DNA of 64,000 nucleotides from Luidia sarsii (GCA_949987565.1 OX465102.1:16736006-16800005), one strand, 5' to 3'. Positions 43,513 through 53,408 are shown, counted from the first letter of the stretch. Notes: generated by a model from the sequence alone, not told the origin. Translations and numbers: made by a program.

Positions 43513-44106
43513 TTACAACTTACAATTATAGATAGCTTCCCGGATTCCTCGACAATACTTGATCATTCCATCAGCCGTTAGGTGGCAACCATCAATCAAA
43601 TATTTTGGATTATTGGTTCTTCTTTGTGAGTACATTTTTACAGCTTCCAGCTTGTCCAACCGTTCACTGAGAAGACGATTAAAGTCTTTCACTCTATGAT
43701 TAAATGTTGAGATGCTCACTTGCCCACGCCTAGCAATTATCGATCGCTTAATGACTGACAAAAAGATCGTTTGCTTTGGAACAATACGATTTGTTTCCAA
43801 GACACTCAGAAATCTCAGAGCTTGTTCAATCACGACTTCGGGATTGTCATCTACATTACATAAATCATTAGTTCCTAGATCAAGAATCAAGACATCTATC
43901 GATTTGGATCTCATTTTAGCAACGTAATGATGTATGTTACTGAAGACTCGAGCATATGTGAGGCCTGGATGACCTTCAACAAAAATATTAAAGTGATCGT
44001 TAAGGTTCATTAATCCTGAGACTTCGATTCTCTCTTCGCGTGATTGCCTCAGCAATCTCGCTGGAAAAGAATGACCAAACAGGAACACTTTAGTCTGACC
44101 CGACAT
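43513..44106 (-). CDS. Third ORF of Ty3 element: SGNH/GDSL hydrolase-like protein
   Basis: 197 aa. Block I is VFLFGHSFPARLL with Ser13 (GHS in place of GDS). Block II glycine lies in VEGHPGLT (G45/G48). Block III is LDLGTNDLC with Asn80. Block V is DGCHLTADG with Asp172 and His175. These are the expected nucleophile, oxyanion-hole and Asp-x-x-His residues of SGNH hydrolases, at spacing normal for a compact member. There is no signal peptide or membrane helix, so it is not an envelope protein. It lies 207 bp after pol. It could be a lipid or carbohydrate esterase used during transposition, or a bound-RNA/lipid module; esterase domains are known in ORF1 of some CR1/L2-type LINEs. Expression would need splicing or a sub-genomic RNA. 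Fold assignment is from motifs only. Confidence 0.8.
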   Translation of the reverse strand: MSGQTKVFLFGHSFPARLLRQSREERIEVSGLMNLNDHFNIFVEGHPGLTYARVFSNIHHYVAKMRSKSIDVLILDLGTNDLCNVDDNPEVVIEQALRFLSVLETNRIVPKQTIFLSVIKRSIIARRGQVSISTFNHRVKDFNRLLSERLDKLEAVKMYSQRRTNNPKYLIDGCHLTADGMIKYCRGIREAIYNCKL

Positions 44107-44313
44107 GTCAAAAATGTAATCAAGCTACAAAATACAACAAGTGACCAACAAGAAAAAGATGATGATAACGAGGCTTGGCGGTCCAGAGGTGGTTATCACC
44201 TACACTCTTACGAGCATCCTCAATGCCGCCAATCTGTCAACATCTATGCACAATGAACAAGAAAATGGCATAAACAGTCTGTTAAAGCACTGATAAATTA
44301 TTTCGCCTAAACA
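44107..44313 (-). other. pol-ORF3 spacer
   Basis: 207 bp of the element with no ORF; any splice acceptor or internal promoter for the third ORF should be here. None is obvious. Confidence 0.5.
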
Positions 44314-47300
44314 TTAAGTGATGGCATTGGGCCAACCGAACAGCCGCTTACGACGAATGCGCTCAGACCTGCGCGGTGTATTCTGCTCAGGCTCCTGCAC
44401 AGCGCATGCGCTAGGACCTAGAGCACCGTCGCTCGGGTTGTCAGCGAGGCTTTCACTCGATTTTGTTGGTCTATCCGGTATTGATTGCTCACGCGTCTGT
44501 GACACTTCGGGAGTCTTAAGCTCTGGCTCGTCTGGACTTATACCATGAAACGTGGGTACCAGGATTTCACATTCTGAACTTTCGTCAGAGTCATCAGACG
44601 GATCCGGGTCATTGTTTTCCGATACCAGTGGAAGGCCAAGGGGAGGATCCTCACAACTATAATGAACTGTCTCTCCTCTCGGATCGAGAATGAGCATCTT
44701 CCGATTTACCCAACGCTCTGCGCCACCAAACACGGGTCGTAATGCGTAAAGGTCGCCTTCTTTGTTGCGTTCAACTACCACGTACTGAAGGTCACCGTAG
44801 TTGTCGCTCAACTTATGCCGCTCTTTGAACGCACAACGCTTAAGGAGTACCCTGCTACCAACTGGAAGCGGACACGCATGCGCACGTTTATCGTAGCGAC
44901 GTTTATTAGCAGCTGCCGCCTGAGTAAGCCTATCTTTCGCGACTTTGTATGCTTCCTTTAGAGATTTAGCTTGGCGCGCAACGGTATCTTCATTCCAGTC
45001 TCCGCGGGTGTTGTTAATCAACTGATCCAATGGGACCGTTGGTTGGCGACCAAACATCAAAAAGTATGGGGTAAAACCGGTAACACTGTGTGGTGTAGAA
45101 TTGTATATGAACACTAAATGAGGTAGCAATTCGGGCCATTGCTTCCGACTCTTCTGATTTAGTGATTTGATTAAGCCACAGAGCGTCTTATTGAACCGCT
45201 CAGTCTGGGCGTTTCCTTGCGCGTGATATGGGGTCGTCCTCGTTTTCCGGATGTCGTACAACTTGCACAACTCTTTTACGATGCCACCCTCGAAATTTCT
45301 TCCACGGTCCGAGTGTAACTGCATTGGAATCCCGTAACAACATAACCAATGGTCTCGCAAGGCCCTAGCTACAGTTGGCGCCTTTTGGTCTTTACACGGA
45401 ACAGCGACCGCAAATTTTGTGAAGGAGTCGGTCATGACGAGGACGTCCTCAATATTGCCTCGACCAGGGTCAAGTTTCAGAAAGTCGATGGCTAATCGCT
45501 CAAGGGGTTGGAAAGATAGCAAGTGTCTCATAGCAGGACGTACAACGGGTACTGGGGTTTTAGTTAGAGCACAATGGTAGCAACTGTGTATATGCTCTTT
45601 GATATGTACATTCATGCCCGGCCAGAAACAACGTCTCTTGATAAACATCAGCGTCCTGCCAACTCCCTGATGACCCCAATGGTCGTGAGATGCCTCGATC
45701 ATTGTCAATCGCAGTGATTTTGGAATGAGCAGCTGGTGGACAGGCCCCAAACCCGGTTCTTCAACAGAACGGTATAAAACACTATTACACTCCACTAATC
45801 GGGCCCACTCCTTAATCCAACCTTTAGTCTCAGTCGACAAAAGATCAGGGTCCGCGACTTCCTCACCAGGTTTCCATCGACTACTCCATAGAAACCAAAC
45901 TCTAGACAGGATGGGATCCTCCTTCTGCAAGGATGACAACTCATCAAAAGAGAAGGAAGGCAACACTGAGGGAGTAACACCGGGTAAATCAATTGGTTCC
46001 CTTTCAACAACACCTGTCTCGGTAGAGGACACGACTTGTTGCGCTGCCTGCACACATGCCGGTAGTTCAGTACATTGGGCTACAGAGGCAGTCAATGTAG
46101 ACACGTGTACGGTAGGAGCACTGTCATTACTAGGATTTCGGCTTAAAGCATCCGCGCATTTATTCGTTCGGCCACTGCGATACTTTATTTCAAGGTTAAA
46201 TGGTGCAAGTTGGGCGACCCAACGTTGCTCGGTGGCACCCAACTTGGCGGTCTGGATATGTGCGACTGGGTTGTTATCAGTCCACACAGTAGTTTTTCCT
46301 CCTATCAGGTATTCTTTAAATTTGTCCGCTACAGCCCACTTAAGTGCTAGCAATTCAAGTTTAAAGCTGGAAAGATCGCTATAATTCCGTTCAGGTCCAC
46401 GTAACCCTCTACTTGCGTAAGCAACTGGATGGAGGTTACCCTCAACATCATATTGAGACAGACAAGCTCCCAGTCCCTTAAGTGAGGCATCCACTTCAAG
46501 GACAAAATCTCGGTCGAATTGGGGAAATGCCAGGACTGGCGCTTCGCACATAGCCCGCTTTAAGACTCTGAAAGACTCATCTGCCGCTGTAGACCATTGG
46601 AAGGACCCTTGGGCCTTCCCTGCTTTTTCATATCCTTTGACGCTAAGCACATGCAGAGGAGCTGCAATGGACGAGAAGTTCTTAACATATCTCCTATAAT
46701 AGGATGCGAGCCCAAGGAATGACCTAAGCTCACTCCCACTAGAGGGGATCGGCCAATCTTTTATTCGCGCTACTTTGTCCGGATCGACTGAGATACCGTC
46801 CCCACTGACAACATGCCCCAGATGCGAGACTGTTGTCTGGAACAACTTACACTTTGAGCCTTTCAGTTTCAGCCCATTTTCCTCAATACGGCAAAGTACC
46901 TTATCGAGGCGACATAGGTGTTCCTCGAATGTAGAAGAGAACACTAACACATCATCTAAGTACAATACCACTTCGGTCAAATTAAGGTCTCCAAATATGA
47001 GTTCCATTATCCTCTGAAAAGTGCTTGGGCTATTTGTAAGTCCCTGAGGCAATCTCAAAAACTCATACAGTCCCCATGGTACTCGAAATGCTGTCTTGTC
47101 AATAGACTCAGGGTGCATTGCAACCTGGAAATATCCATGAGTTAGGTCTAGTGATGAAAACATTTTGGCCCCTCCTAGTGACTCTAGTGTTTCATCTATC
47201 CGAGGTAGGGGAAACGCATCCCTCTGAGTTTTCACATTAAGACACCGATAGTCAATACACAACCGAAGTTGTCCATTTTTCTTGCGAACAAGAACAATCG

Positions 47301-48645
47301 GACTGGCATACGAGCTTACTGACCGACGAATAATTTTCCGGTCCAGAAGGTCTTGGAGTAGACCTTTGACCTCAGTCATCTGACTCGGCACAACACGTCT
47401 ATATGGCAGGTTGACTGGTTTGGCGTCAGTCAACTTAATTTCATGGGGAATAAGGTCACAATGACCCAAGTCCAAAGGACTAGCTGAAAAGGCCCTCGTA
47501 TGTCTCTGAATCAATCGAGCTGCTTCTTCAGCATCTCGATCGCTGAGACCACTCAAACCTAATCCAGGTGGTAATGTGAACTTTGTCCCGTCTGAGAATT
47601 CAACTGTCCTACCAGGTTGGAAGGAGGGGTCCTCCGTCAATGAATTGTTCACACACTCATTTCGGTCAGATTCATTTATTACCTTACAGTCGGTAGCATG
47701 GTTCACATCATCACCTACAACTTCATGTACAAATACATCAAGTCCATCATCCGCTACATCCACGGATATTTCGTCACTACATCCCACTCTCTTGGCTGTG
47801 GCTATTTTCGAGTAAGTGGTTAACACAAGGGGTCCTTCGCTATCATTCACAACGAACAAAGAAAGGCATATTCCGTCCAGTTGCTGAACGCCCTCAAGCA
47901 CATGGCACGATTCACAGATTTGTTCACAACTGAACATATCATTCCCACCACAATGGGAGCAAAAAGGGTGCGGTTGCACCAACATTAGTGTGCCATTAGC
48001 AGAGGTTGGAAGCCCAACAGCTTCACAAGCAATCATCTGAACAGATTTTGGCGGAATAGTATTTGGCTTGCACACTTGCACGTCAAAAACACCATCAGAG
48101 GGGCGGGGTATAGGTTGAGTACCAGAGTACTCAGCAGACTGAAACACTTCCAGAGCCAGGTCCCACTGGGATCCCGTCTCAACACGGTCCATACAATCTC
48201 GGTTACGCGACACCGCTTTTAGTATGTTACATCCTAAAATTATAGGATGCTTTTCCTTACGTTGACTCACGTTGCAATCATCACAATTAGTCACCAAAAA
48301 ACTAGATGTAATTGTTTGTTCCAACACTACTATTTGTGTTCTGAGATAACCTTCAACCGGAATCTCCAGATTATTAGCTCCTCTAAGATTAATGAATGTC
48401 CCAATATCACCTAAGGCTCCGACCGAATGCTTCAGGCATTCGTGATAATATTGAGAGGTTATCAGAGAGGTCTCAGCTCCTGTGTCTAGGATACAACTGG
48501 CTTTGTGGCCTCCTATGTGAATCTCAGCTGTGGGACATTGAGCCAAGAGTTCCTTACGGAGTTCTTGCGCGCGCTCCTCTTTGTCTCCTACAATAATCTC
48601 TGAGACAGCAGCGGGCTCCGGCACCTCCTCTGCCACTTCGCCCAC
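44314..48645 (-). CDS. pol: Ty3 element pol (PR-RT-RNaseH-IN)
   Basis: The 1443-codon open frame is counted from GTG at 48645, but translation probably enters by -1 frameshift from gag rather than at this codon. Protease: DTGAE at 54-58 and IILGCNIL near 136. A Cys cluster follows at 229-247. RT: SSLDLTHGYFQV near 497, YLDD at 562-565. RNase H: D719 (EVDAS), E764, D790 (WTDNN), D832 (ADALSR). Integrase: H987/H992 with C1022/C1025 zinc site, then D1054, D1113 and E1149 (D-D-35-E). All catalytic residues are intact. The C-terminal tail is acidic then basic (ESSECE... RRSERIRRKR) with no chromodomain seen. Confidence 0.95.
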   Translation of the reverse strand: MGEVAEEVPEPAAVSEIIVGDKEERAQELRKELLAQCPTAEIHIGGHKASCILDTGAETSLITSQYYHECLKHSVGALGDIGTFINLRGANNLEIPVEGYLRTQIVVLEQTITSSFLVTNCDDCNVSQRKEKHPIILGCNILKAVSRNRDCMDRVETGSQWDLALEVFQSAEYSGTQPIPRPSDGVFDVQVCKPNTIPPKSVQMIACEAVGLPTSANGTLMLVQPHPFCSHCGGNDMFSCEQICESCHVLEGVQQLDGICLSLFVVNDSEGPLVLTTYSKIATAKRVGCSDEISVDVADDGLDVFVHEVVGDDVNHATDCKVINESDRNECVNNSLTEDPSFQPGRTVEFSDGTKFTLPPGLGLSGLSDRDAEEAARLIQRHTRAFSASPLDLGHCDLIPHEIKLTDAKPVNLPYRRVVPSQMTEVKGLLQDLLDRKIIRRSVSSYASPIVLVRKKNGQLRLCIDYRCLNVKTQRDAFPLPRIDETLESLGGAKMFSSLDLTHGYFQVAMHPESIDKTAFRVPWGLYEFLRLPQGLTNSPSTFQRIMELIFGDLNLTEVVLYLDDVLVFSSTFEEHLCRLDKVLCRIEENGLKLKGSKCKLFQTTVSHLGHVVSGDGISVDPDKVARIKDWPIPSSGSELRSFLGLASYYRRYVKNFSSIAAPLHVLSVKGYEKAGKAQGSFQWSTAADESFRVLKRAMCEAPVLAFPQFDRDFVLEVDASLKGLGACLSQYDVEGNLHPVAYASRGLRGPERNYSDLSSFKLELLALKWAVADKFKEYLIGGKTTVWTDNNPVAHIQTAKLGATEQRWVAQLAPFNLEIKYRSGRTNKCADALSRNPSNDSAPTVHVSTLTASVAQCTELPACVQAAQQVVSSTETGVVEREPIDLPGVTPSVLPSFSFDELSSLQKEDPILSRVWFLWSSRWKPGEEVADPDLLSTETKGWIKEWARLVECNSVLYRSVEEPGLGPVHQLLIPKSLRLTMIEASHDHWGHQGVGRTLMFIKRRCFWPGMNVHIKEHIHSCYHCALTKTPVPVVRPAMRHLLSFQPLERLAIDFLKLDPGRGNIEDVLVMTDSFTKFAVAVPCKDQKAPTVARALRDHWLCCYGIPMQLHSDRGRNFEGGIVKELCKLYDIRKTRTTPYHAQGNAQTERFNKTLCGLIKSLNQKSRKQWPELLPHLVFIYNSTPHSVTGFTPYFLMFGRQPTVPLDQLINNTRGDWNEDTVARQAKSLKEAYKVAKDRLTQAAAANKRRYDKRAHACPLPVGSRVLLKRCAFKERHKLSDNYGDLQYVVVERNKEGDLYALRPVFGGAERWVNRKMLILDPRGETVHYSCEDPPLGLPLVSENNDPDPSDDSDESSECEILVPTFHGISPDEPELKTPEVSQTREQSIPDRPTKSSESLADNPSDGALGPSACAVQEPEQNTPRRSERIRRKRLFGWPNAIT

Positions 48646-49697
48646 TATGACAGAGGTGTGGCTTTTCCCGAATCTAGTTGCACACCGGGTGCGGGACTTG
48701 GTCCCGGCCCACTTTGGCCGGGGCCGGGTTCATCCGATTTCCGTGACTCATCATACTTTCTCTTGAAGCACCTATCATACTCATGCCCACGCTTGGAACA
48801 ATAAGAGCACTTGGGAATCGATTTATCGAACTTCGGCTTATTACTAGATGATCGCTCAATAACCTTAGTCAGTTCTGTTAAGGCCTTAGTCGTCTGTTCC
48901 TGATGGGAATTCATAGTTTCCAGCAACTGGGCTAGTTTGGCCTGCCCTTCTACCAATTTCTGGATGTCACTACCGGTACGCTGCGTCGTGCTAGTGGCTA
49001 CTACTTTGTCCACGGAGACCTGTCCCTCATAAGGATCACATGCACTTGCCCCTACTGTGCCATCAAGCTCTTGGTAGAGTCTCAATGACATGTCTCTGAA
49101 CTGAAAGAAGTCCAGATCTGAATACTCCATTTCGAGTTTACGCAACTCGCGCCGCACGCCTGGACGAGCAACACCCTTAACAAATTGTTCCTTTAAGGCT
49201 TTCTCCCTAAGTCTAGCAAGGGCCTCACGTTCTTGGGGGTCTGCAGCAGCAGACTCAACCCGATTGTAGAATAACATCAACGCGCGACTGAAATCGGTTA
49301 AACTCTCGCCCTCCTGCTGCTGTCTAGCATAAAAGGCCGCATTCAATGACTGGACCGATTCTCGTGGTCCAAACCGTGCGCGCAAAATGCCTTGCAATTT
49401 GGCATAGTCCTCCCGGTCACCATGGGGACAACAAGCAATTTCCTCCTTGGCCACCCCTCCTAGGTGATCTAGGAGTGCAGCAACCCTATCGCCACCTTCG
49501 ATGCCCGACTGTCTACAGAACGACTCAAACTCCTCGAACCACTCATCTACCGTTGGGTCACCCAGTTTCTTGGGTTTACCCCAAAATTTGGACAGCTTGA
49601 CCAAAGGTGTCCTCTGAATTTTCAAGTTCTGGAGGGCCCCTGCAAGGGTCTCTGCCAGAGACTTGTGAATGTCTGCTATTGCCTCGGCATCAGCCAT
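48645..49697 (-). CDS. gag: Ty3 element gag
   Basis: 350 aa ending in TAG at 48647-48645. The central region (WFEEFESFCRQ, FSRALMLFYNRV, QFVKGV) is the Ty3-type capsid. One CCHC zinc knuckle, CSYCSKRGHEYDRC, lies at residues 297-310, followed by a Gly/Pro-rich tail. Start chosen as the first ATG after the leader (MADAEAIADIHKSL). Its stop overlaps the first pol codon by one base. Confidence 0.93.
   Translation of the reverse strand: MADAEAIADIHKSLAETLAGALQNLKIQRTPLVKLSKFWGKPKKLGDPTVDEWFEEFESFCRQSGIEGGDRVAALLDHLGGVAKEEIACCPHGDREDYAKLQGILRARFGPRESVQSLNAAFYARQQQEGESLTDFSRALMLFYNRVESAAADPQEREALARLREKALKEQFVKGVARPGVRRELRKLEMEYSDLDFFQFRDMSLRLYQELDGTVGASACDPYEGQVSVDKVVATSTTQRTGSDIQKLVEGQAKLAQLLETMNSHQEQTTKALTELTKVIERSSSNKPKFDKSIPKCSYCSKRGHEYDRCFKRKYDESRKSDEPGPGQSGPGPSPAPGVQLDSGKATPLS
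48663..48669 (-). promoter_or_regulatory. -1 ribosomal frameshift slippery site
   Basis: Minus-strand G GGA AAA in gag phase fits X XXY YYZ, 15 nt before the gag stop. Pol is in the -1 frame and open across this point. Six nt downstream CCTCTG can pair with CAGAGG (18-nt loop), and GCCAC with GTGGC, as alternative stimulatory hairpins. Confidence 0.6.
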
Positions 49698-50422
49698 GTT
49701 CGGCGTTTAGTTACAGAGGTACAGAGATTATGATTTCTCAAGCCAAAACTATAAATAAAACTAGGACAATATACTCAACCCTATAATTCACAACAGATCA
49801 CATGTACCAGCAAGGGAGAGCAAAACCCAATATTATTATCAATGCAACATGTACACACATGTACATGTATATAATGACGCAAGAAACTATCTCGTAAGTC
49901 ACACTGTATAGGAAGGGCAAGTCTTCCCATTAACCGTGATAAGCGAACTAATGTTCACCACAAAGCCTCAAGCATGAATAATCCCATGAACACTAGGGAG
50001 TGGTTCAGAATCAAATTGCCAGAACAAGAGTCGACACTAGTATAGCAGGAGAGTATGCTAACAATAATTAACACTGGCAAAATGTGTCAACAATCAAGCT
50101 GTTATGTATGCACAAAAAAATATGCAGTAGTCCTATAATTATTAATATTAGCATATGCGACAACGCATATCAATTCAAATGAAGTAACCTGCTGCGTGCT
50201 GGATGACCAATCCCGGTGCTCGGCCTCATACTCAGCGTTGCTCACACTCCTGGCACAGACGAGTAGCTGGCAGAGTCTGGTCCAACGGCACCTCAATAGG
50301 AGGCCGGCTCCAAACGTCCGACGCAGGATACGATTTGCACAGTGCTCCTGCTTACTTTTATTTAAATTCAAATTTCAGATTCCAAACAAAAGTTTTGGGT
50401 ATAGACGGCCAAAAAAAAAATC
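49698..50422 (-). other. 5' leader of the Ty3 element
   Basis: About 725 bp between PBS and gag, expected to carry packaging signals. Contains an A9-10 run (plus 50411-50420). No ORF supported. Confidence 0.6.
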
Positions 50423-50441
50423 AATCCTGTCTACGACGCCA
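50423..50441 (-). other. primer-binding site, tRNA-Ser-like
   Basis: Minus strand TGGCGTCGTAGACAGGATT begins 7 nt after the 5' LTR. Its complement ends CTACGAC-G-CCA, i.e. an acceptor strand pairing GTCGTAG with discriminator G, as in eukaryotic tRNA-Ser. Confidence 0.6.
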
Positions 50442-50448
50442 TAAAAGT

Positions 50449-51446
50449 TGTCACGGTTACGTGTAGGGTGATGTTACCCTGTGTTGGTGGGTAAGCCTAA
50501 TTTTAAAGTTAGGGACTGATTTCTCTGGCAATCGACACACAAAAGGAGACAAGGATGAGCCTAGCAAATGATCTTCATGATTTGGATTCGAATTGATTTA
50601 TTTATGTTCGTATTCTCAAATTCCAACTGAAAAGGGGCAGACAATTAAGATGATTGAGTGGTTGAAGTGGGAAAATAGGTTGGGGTAGGCTAATTCAATT
50701 AGAGAATGGACTGGACTAATTGAACCACATATACAACTACTGACTAGGCAAAAGGATAGTAGGGTTTAGGGGTTATGTGAGGGTAAACAAAAAGAAGGAA
50801 AAGGAGCACTGTGCAAACCCGCTCTCTCTCAACAGTCTCCCTGTGTACGCAACACAGAATAAAATAATAAATGAAACAGCCGTAGAGTATACACATAAAA
50901 CAGCCGTCAACCTCGTGTGCGAAGGCACACGACAACTTTCAGAAAACTTTCACACAATACGTGGAATGAAACCATTTGATTTTACGGCTTTTTGACCGGA
51001 GCTAAAGCCCACACTTGGTCTATGGGTTCTATAAGCTCAATTTGTCCAGATAACCAGGTCAAAACGGTAAATTAGGATGAATGAGAGATTAAAAATGTGA
51101 AAAGTTTCGGAACAAAGTGAACTCACGTTCTATTGGGATGAACTCCTGCTAGAGAGAGGCAGATTGTCACGTACGCCACGGCGAATAACATTGCGGAACA
51201 ATATTGAATTATCGCACATCTGGCATGAACTGAATCGAAGGCTAGGTTGTTCAAAATATTACTACTATCAAAAATTATCATATTCATGGAGGATTACAGG
51301 GGTGGCTAGAATTACTTCGAATAGGAGAATTACACAAAAATCTTGGGACTATGTTTAGCACGTCGGAACACTAGTTACCGTGGGAAAATGCGTGATAGGG
51401 CACGCTACCAAAACAACCCTAGACTCGCTCCAGTCTCGCTGTCACA
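50449..51446 (-). repeat. 5' LTR, 998 bp
   Basis: See 3' LTR. Contains the element's promoter by position; I did not locate a convincing TATA box. Confidence 0.95.
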
Positions 51447-51450
51447 TTAA
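51447..51450. repeat. target-site duplication, right
   Basis: TTAA matching 42108-42111. Confidence 0.85.
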
Positions 51451-53400
51451 GATCGACAGAGCGCTGGTTAAGATTGGCAGAGCACTGGGTTAAGAATGGT
51501 AGAGCACTGGTTAAGATTGGCAGAGCACTGGGTTAAGAATGGTAGAGCACTGGTTAAGATTGGCAGGGCGCTGGTTAAGATTGGCAGGGCACTGGGTTAA
51601 GATTGGCCGAGCACTGGTTAAGATTGACAGAGCACTGGTTAAGAATGACAGAGCGCTGGTTAAAATTGGCAGAGCGCTGGTTAAGATTGGCAGAGCACTG
51701 GTTAAGATTGACAGAGCACTGGGTTAAGAAAGGGAAAGCATTGGGTTAAGATTGACAGGGCGCTGGTTAAGATTGACAGGGCGCTGGGTTAAGAATGGTA
51801 GAGCACTGGTTAAGATTGACAGGGCGCTGATTGAGATTGACAGAGCACTGGGTTAAGAATGGTAGAGCACTGCTTAAGATCGACAGAGCGCTGGTTAAGA
51901 TTGGCAGAGCACTGGGTTAAGAATGGTAGAGCACTGGTTAAGATTGGCAGAGCACTGGGTTAAGAATGGTAGAGCACTGGTTAAGATTGGCAGGGCGCTG
52001 GTTAAGATTGGCAGAGCACTGGGTTAAGATTGGCCGAGCACTGGTTAAGATTGACAGAGCGCTGGTTAAGAATGACAGAGCGCTGGTTAAAATTGGCAGA
52101 GCGCTGGTTAAGATTGGCAGAGCACTGGTTAAGATTGACAGAGCACTGGGTTAAGAAAGGGAAAGCATTGGGTTAAGATTGACAGGGCGCTGGTTAAGAT
52201 TGGCAGAGCACTGGGTTAAGATTGGCAGAGCGCTGGTTAAGATTGACAGAGCACTGGGTTAAGAAAGGGAAAGCATTGGGTTAAGATTGACAGGGCGCTG
52301 GTTAAGATTGGCAGAGCACTGGGTTAAGATTGGCAGAGCAATGTGGTTAAGAAAGGGAAAGCATTGGGTTAAGATTGACAGGGCGCTGGTTAAGATTGGC
52401 AGAGCACTGGGTTAAGATTGGCAGAGCGCTGGTTAAGATTGACAGAGCACTGGGTTAAGAAAGGGAAAGCATTGGGTTAAGATTGACAGGGCGCTGGTTA
52501 AGATTGGCAGAGCACTGGGTTAAGATTGGCAGAGCAATGTGGTTAAGATTGACAGAGCACTGGGTTAAGAATGGCAGAGCACTGGTTAATATTGGCAGAG
52601 CGCTGGTTAAGAATGACAGAGCACTGCTTAAGAATGACAGAGCACTGTTTAAGATTGGCAGAGCACTGGTTAAGAATGACAGAGCGCTGGTTAAGATTGG
52701 CAGAGCACTGGTTAAGATTGGCAGAGCGCTGGTTAAGATTGGCAGAGCACTGGTTAAGAATGGCAGAGCGCTGGTTAAGAATGGCAGAGCGCTGGTTAAG
52801 AATGGCAGAGCGCTGGTTAAGATTGGCAGAGCGCTGGTTAAGATTGGCAGAGCGCTGGTTAAGAATGGCAGAGCGCTGGTTAAGATTGGCAGAGCGCTGG
52901 TTAAGATTGGCAGAGCGCTGGTTAAGAATGACAGAGCACTGCTTAAGAATGACAGAGCACTGTTTAAGAATGACAGAGCGCTGGTTAAGAATGGCAGAGC
53001 GCTGGTTAAAATTGGCAGAGCACTGGTTAAGATCGACAGAGCGCTGGTTAAGAATGGCAGAGCGCTGGTTAAGAATGGCAGAGCGCTGGTTAAGAATGGC
53101 AGAGCGCTGGTTAAGATTGGCAGAGCGCTTGTTAAGATTGGCAGAGCGCTGGTTAAGAATGGCAGAGCGCTGGTTAAGATTGGCAGAGCGCTGGTTAAGA
53201 TTGGCAGAGCGCTGGTTAAGAATGACAGAGCACTGCTTAAGAATGACAGAGCACTGTTTAAGAATGACAGAGCGCTGGTTAAGAATGGCAGAGCGCTGGT
53301 TAAAATTGGCAGAGCACTGGTTAAGATCGACAGAGCGCTGGTTAAGAATGGCAGAGCGCTGGTTGAGATTTGCAGAGCACTGGGTTAAAATTGGCGAAGC
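51447..53400. repeat. 21/22-bp minisatellite, right block
   Basis: Continuation of 41727-42111. Higher-order periods are visible: about 427 bp in the left part (51539 and 51966 repeat) and 294 bp, 14 units, in the right part (52921 and 53215). Long ORFs on both strands (RALVKNG, ERWLRMA, NQRSAIL repeats) result from the 21-bp period. The array ends 9 bp from the SLC22 exon's donor side. Confidence 0.95.
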
Positions 53401-53408
53401 AGACTCAC

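Larger units (their letters stand above)
42112..51446 (-). mobile_element. complete Ty3-type LTR retrotransposon with SGNH ORF
   Basis: 9335 bp on the minus strand: 5' LTR 51446-50449, PBS, gag 49697-48645, pol by -1 shift to 44314, third ORF 44106-43513, PPT, 3' LTR 43109-42112. Direct TTAA on both sides (42108-42111 and 51447-51450). Domain order PR-RT-RNaseH-IN places it in Ty3/gypsy. All three ORFs are open and the LTRs look identical, so the insertion is recent and may be competent. It sits in an SLC22 intron, in the same orientation as that gene. Confidence 0.95.

Noticed and set aside
43513..44106. Third ORF as an envelope gene
   Set aside because: No signal peptide, membrane helix or cleavage site; the motifs are those of an SGNH hydrolase.
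45725..46384. 219-codon plus ORF opposite pol
   Set aside because: Antisense shadow of a clear reverse-transcriptase/RNase H/integrase frame.
48625..48669. Classical H-type pseudoknot after the slippery site
   Set aside because: The two stems overlap with no spacer for the second loop, so a simple hairpin is more likely.
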